From assembly GCF_001509475.1 (NCBI RefSeq), contig NZ_LLZG01000108.1:1-8194 (forward strand): DNA of 8,194 bases, in the 5' to 3' direction. The notes beneath the pieces are model-generated. The model saw only the letters and a list, made by a program, of their open reading frames with translations, was not told the origin of the DNA and ran no database searches. This stretch comes from Streptomyces regalis (GTDB taxonomy: Bacteria > Actinomycetota > Actinomycetes > Streptomycetales > Streptomycetaceae). Below are positions 6,044-8,194 of this stretch, one piece after another; positions within the stretch are counted from its first letter, which is position 1; every line of letters begins with the position of its first letter. Position numbers and translations under genes: made by a program.

Positions 6044-7789
6044 TCACTCCTCGCCGCCCTGTTCGGGTCCGCCCGGAGCCTGCGGGTCACTGTGCTCTTC
6101 GTCCTCGCCCTCGTTCTCGTTCTCGTCGAAGGCGTCGACGAACTCGACACCGTCCAACTCGGCAAGCCGGTCGGAGGCATCCGTGCTGCCGTCCTTGTCG
6201 GCCTCGACGGCCTTGGCGAACCACTCCCGCGCCTCACCCTGCCGCCCCGCCGCAAGCAGCGCGTCGGCATACGCGTACCGCAGGCGCGCGGTCCACGGCT
6301 GTACGGCGTTGGAGGCGAGCTCGGGGCTCTGCAGCGTCACGATGGCCGCGTCGAGCTGCCCCAGGTCACGCCGGGCGCCGGCCGCGACGAGCCGCATCTC
6401 GACCTGCCCGGCCTTGTCCAGCTTGTGCACCTCGGGAGCCCCGGCCATGTCCAGCGCCTTCTCCGGCCGCCCGAGCCCACGCTCGCAGTCGGCCATGAGC
6501 GGCCACAGGTCCACGGTCCCGGTCATCCGCCGCGCGGCCCGGAACTCGGCGAGCGCCTCGGCGTACTTCTGGTTCGCGTACGCCGCGAACCCGGCCGCCT
6601 CGCGTACGGCCGCGACACGCGACGCCAGCCGCAGGGCCACCCTGGAGTAGCCGTAAGCGCCCTCAGGGTCCTCGTCGATGAGCCGCGCGACCATCACCAG
6701 ATTCTTGGCGACGTCCTCCGCGAGCGTCTTCGGCAGACTCTGCAGCTCCTGCCGTACGTCCTTGTCGATCTCGTCGCCCGTGACGTCCTCCGGGATAGGC
6801 AGCCGCTTGATCGGCTCGCGATCCCGATCCCGCTCATCACGGAACCGGCCACCGCCACGCCGGTCATCCCGACGGTCATCACGCCCACGGAACCCTCCGG
6901 GACGCCCACCGCGGTCGTCCCGACGGGGCCCACGACCGCCACGGTCGTCCCGCCCCCCGAACCCACCGCGCTCACCCCGGCTGTCGTCACGCCGGAACCC
7001 ACCACGCTCACCCCGGCTGTCGTCCCGCCGGAACCCACCACGCTCACCCCGGCTGTCATCGCGCCTAAAGCCGCCGCGATCCCCGCGGTCCTCACCACGC
7101 CGGTCGTCCCGACGGAACCCACGATCCCGGTCGCCGCCCCGCTCACCGCGGTCGTCCCGCCGGAAGCCACGGTCCCGGTCGTCCCTCCGGAACCCGCCCC
7201 GCTCGCCGTCACGGCGATCGTCCCGCCGGTCATCACGCCGGTCGTCACGGCGGTCATCGCGCCGGTCGTCGCGCCGGAAACCACGGTCACGGTCATCGCC
7301 CCGACGGTCGTCACGGCGACCGTAGCTGCCACGCTCACCGCGGTCGTCCCGCCGGAACCCACCACGGTCGTCGTCCCGACGCTCTCCGCGGTCGTCGCGA
7401 CGGTGGGCGGGTCGGTCGCCGTCACGACGGAATCCGCGCTCGCGATCCCGATCGTCCCGACGCGGCCCACCCGACCGGTCGTCACGACGGAACGCGGGAC
7501 GGGGCCCCCGGTCGCCGTCACGGCGGTCATCACGCCGATCGTCCCGGCGGTCGTCGCGCCGGTCATCGCGGCGATCGTCAGGTCGGCCGCCATAGCCACC
7601 ACGAGTGTCATCACGCCGGTAACGACCGCGGTCACCACGGTCGTTGTCCCTGTCACGACGGTCGTTGTCGCGCCGGAAACCACCCCGGTCCCCGCGGAAA
7701 CCACCTCGGTCACCCCGGTCGCCGCGGTCACCACTGTCCCGTCGCCGCTGGTCGCGCTCCGGTCGATCGTCGGGAGAGTTGGTGGACAT
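6044..7789 (-). CDS. Arg/Asp/Gly-rich mixed-charge repeat protein with C-terminal TPR-like domain
   Basis: The 581-residue protein has three parts. Residues 1-325 are low-complexity, built of R, D, G, E and spaced Phe/Tyr; between residue 2 and 326 there is no Lys, Leu, Ile, Val, Cys or Trp. They contain ten GFRRD units, two blocks of five DDRR tetrads (71-90 and 174-193) and three tandem 12-residue units of GGFRRDDSRGER (239-274). Residues 326-553 are helical and TPR-like, clearest at about 395-424 (AAYANQKYAEALAEFRAARR) and 503-534 (LRYAYADALLAAGRQGEAREWF). Residues 555-581 are an acidic tail. It should be cytoplasmic. The ATG has AGGAG 6 bases upstream (7800-7796), which rules out the 40-codon in-frame extension that runs into the rRNA terminator. 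The gene sits alone after the rRNA operon terminator, same strand. The N-terminal half resembles RNA-associated disordered regions and the C-terminal half is probably a protein-binding scaffold; no enzyme motif is seen and function is unknown. Confidence 0.85.
   Translation of the reverse strand: MSTNSPDDRPERDQRRRDSGDRGDRGDRGGFRGDRGGFRRDNDRRDRDNDRGDRGRYRRDDTRGGYGGRPDDRRDDRRDDRRDDRRDDRRDGDRGPRPAFRRDDRSGGPRRDDRDRERGFRRDGDRPAHRRDDRGERRDDDRGGFRRDDRGERGSYGRRDDRRGDDRDRGFRRDDRRDDRRDDRRDDRRDDRRDGERGGFRRDDRDRGFRRDDRGERGGDRDRGFRRDDRRGEDRGDRGGFRRDDSRGERGGFRRDDSRGERGGFRRDDSRGERGGFGGRDDRGGRGPRRDDRGGRPGGFRGRDDRRDDRRGGGRFRDERDRDREPIKRLPIPEDVTGDEIDKDVRQELQSLPKTLAEDVAKNLVMVARLIDEDPEGAYGYSRVALRLASRVAAVREAAGFAAYANQKYAEALAEFRAARRMTGTVDLWPLMADCERGLGRPEKALDMAGAPEVHKLDKAGQVEMRLVAAGARRDLGQLDAAIVTLQSPELASNAVQPWTARLRYAYADALLAAGRQGEAREWFAKAVEADKDGSTDASDRLAELDGVEFVDAFDENENEGEDEEHSDPQAPGGPEQGGEE
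6968..7075 (-). repeat. Three tandem 36-bp coding repeats
   Basis: Units at 6968-7003, 7004-7039 and 7040-7075 each encode GGFRRDDSRGER. The first two (plus-strand order) differ at 2 of 36 bases. The third differs from the second at 6, including a rare TTT-AGG codon pair (7069-7064). Identical peptide with near-identical DNA points to fairly recent tandem duplication inside the low-complexity region. Confidence 0.9.
7211..7270 (-). repeat. Tandem 12-bp coding repeat, five DDRR units (second block)
   Basis: Five consecutive 12-bp units each encode Asp-Asp-Arg-Arg (residues 174-193). Asp codons switch between GAC and GAT and Arg codons vary, so the peptide is exact while the DNA is degenerate. 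Confidence 0.9.
7520..7579 (-). repeat. Tandem 12-bp coding repeat, five DDRR units (first block)
   Basis: Five consecutive 12-bp units encode Asp-Asp-Arg-Arg (residues 71-90), with the same unit and the same copy number as the block at 7211-7270. The spread of synonymous codons suggests age or selection on the peptide and not a very recent slippage event. Confidence 0.9.
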
Positions 7790-7795
7790 CGGTGA

Positions 7796-7800
7796 CTCCT
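7796..7800 (-). promoter_or_regulatory. Ribosome binding site of the R/D-rich TPR protein
   Basis: AGGAG on the minus strand, 6 bases before ATG 7789. It fixes the start and implies a 5' leader. Only about 65 bp lie between the start codon and the rRNA terminator's U-tract, and no clear -35/-10 pair is visible there, so the gene either has its own weak-looking promoter or is reached by read-through from the rRNA operon. Confidence 0.75.
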
Positions 7801-7853
7801 GTCTTCGGTACCGCAAGTCATTCTCGCGCAGTCGGCTACCCAGCGCGCTCCGG

Positions 7854-7905
7854 AAAAACAAAAAAGGACCTCTGGTCCCAGCTTGACGCTGGGACCAGAG
7901 GTCCT
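7854..7905 (-). terminator. Intrinsic terminator of the rRNA operon
   Basis: A perfect 18-bp inverted repeat (arms 7888-7905 and 7865-7882) closes a 5-base loop (7883-7887). On the minus strand the stem runs directly into a T-rich tract of TTTTTTGTTTTT (7865-7854). This is a textbook rho-independent terminator placed about 10 bases after the 5S 3' end. The long uninterrupted stem and U-tract are stronger than most actinobacterial terminators, fitting the need to stop heavy rRNA transcription. Confidence 0.95.
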
Positions 7906-7914
7906 CCAAAGATT

Positions 7915-8033
7915 GTTCGGCGGCGTCCTACTCTCCCACAGGGTCCCCCCTGCAGTACCATCGGCGCTGTAAGGCTTAGCTTCCGGGTTCGAAATGTAAC
8001 CGGGCGTTTCCCTCACGCTATAACCACCGAAAC
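7915..8033 (-). rRNA. rrf: 5S ribosomal RNA
   Basis: About 119 nt on the minus strand. It begins GTTTCGGTGGTTATAGCG and ends in GACGCCGCCGAAC, the two ends forming the terminal helix I. Internal landmarks of high-GC actinobacterial 5S are present: GAGGGAAACGCCCGG, CATTTCGAACCCGGAAG (loop C region), TTACAGCGCCGATGGTACTG, and GGGAGAGTAGGACG. The ends are set by the helix I pairing and could be off by one or two bases. Confidence 0.95.
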
Positions 8034-8139
8034 CCTAATGGTTTCGAGCGAACAAGCACACTCTTCTGTTGTCTGTTCTACTCAAAAAACCGGCAACGGT
8101 CGTTGCCTCAGAACTAACACAGTGGACGCGAGCAACTGA
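8034..8139 (-). other. 23S-5S internal transcribed spacer with two hairpins
   Basis: The spacer of roughly 106 nt links the 23S 3' end to 5S. Going with transcription it holds a GGCAACG/CGTTGCC hairpin (arms 8107-8101 and 8098-8092) followed after two bases by six T (8089-8084), then an A/G-rich stretch, then a CGAAACC/GGTTTCG hairpin (arms 8046-8040 and 8034-8028) whose right arm is the first bases of 5S. These are probable processing elements. No tRNA gene is present in this spacer. Confidence 0.75.
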
Positions 8140-8194
8140 GGACAAGCCCTCGGCCTATTAGTACCGGTCACCTCCACACCTTACGGTGCTTCCA
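8140..8194 (-). rRNA. rrl: 23S ribosomal RNA, 3' end (cut by window edge)
   Basis: The last 55 or so nt of 23S on the minus strand are visible: GCACCGTAAGGTGTGGAGG, then GACCGGTACTAATAGGCCG and GAGGGCTTGTCC. The CCGGTACTAAT segment is the conserved 3' terminal region found in all bacterial 23S. The exact mature 3' end is estimated by analogy with E. coli and may be a few bases off. The rest of the rRNA operon lies beyond the right edge. Confidence 0.93.

Noticed and set aside
6960..7580. Repetitive DNA considered as a CRISPR array
   Set aside because: There is no constant repeat alternating with unique spacers. The periodicities are 12 and 36 bp, in frame, and encode a low-complexity peptide.
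6092..7795. A 567-codon open frame on the plus strand opposite the R/D-rich gene, Thr/Pro/Val-repetitive
   Set aside because: It is the antisense shadow of the repeat region: Asp and Arg codons with G/C third positions read backwards as Val, Thr and Pro codons without stops. It has no Shine-Dalgarno sequence, runs through the TPR-coding part without family similarity, and crosses into the other gene's start.
6694..8016. A 440-codon minus-strand frame through the repeats and into 5S rRNA
   Set aside because: It overlaps the 5S gene and the rRNA terminator and is an alternate frame of the same repeats; the frame with AGGAG and a TPR domain is the real one.
1..8194. Searched for insertion sequences, prophage, attachment sites, tRNA genes and toxin-antitoxin pairs
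   Set aside because: No transposase or integrase motifs, no terminal inverted repeats with target duplications, no tRNA cloverleaf and no small paired genes were seen. The window looks like core chromosome.

Overview
The window is high-GC actinobacterial chromosome, almost certainly Streptomyces or a close relative. The signs are strong third-position G/C bias, an iron box of the DtxR/IdeR/DmdR1 type, typical high-GC actinobacterial 5S and 23S rRNA sequence, GTG starts, and several genes whose start codon sits about 6 bases after a TAnnnT hexamer, as in leaderless mRNAs.

Layout from left to right. Positions 1-104 hold the first codons of an unrecognised minus-strand gene. It is divergent, 42 bp apart, from a small plus-strand SCP2-like lipid-binding protein (147-494). 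The 3' end of the SCP2 gene overlaps tail to tail the last gene of a three-gene minus-strand iron-siderophore ABC uptake operon (3511 to 478): permease, permease, ATPase, with 4-bp stop/start overlaps at both junctions. An iron box (3516-3534) lies over the -10 region and directly beside the operon's start codon. No substrate-binding protein gene is present, so the transporter must borrow one. Upstream on the minus strand is a NagD-like HAD-IIA phosphatase (4624-3596). It is divergent from a plus-strand DUF1015/COG4198 protein (4696-5988). That gene converges, through a hairpin terminator (5994-6029), on a minus-strand gene (7789-6044) for a 581-residue protein with a lysine-free, Arg/Asp/Gly-dominated low-complexity N-terminal half and a TPR-like C-terminal half. 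The right end is the distal end of an rRNA operon on the minus strand: the 23S 3' end (8194-8140), a spacer with two hairpins, 5S (8033-7915), and an 18-bp perfect-stem intrinsic terminator (7905-7854).

The transporter genes form one iron-repressible unit for ferric-siderophore import. The phosphatase and DUF1015 genes are housekeeping-type genes of unproven function. The most unusual item is the mixed-charge R/D repeat protein encoded just after the rRNA operon terminator on the same strand. Its composition resembles that of RNA-associated, condensate-forming disordered regions, and it merits attention as an uncharacterised, possibly RNA- or ribosome-related, protein.
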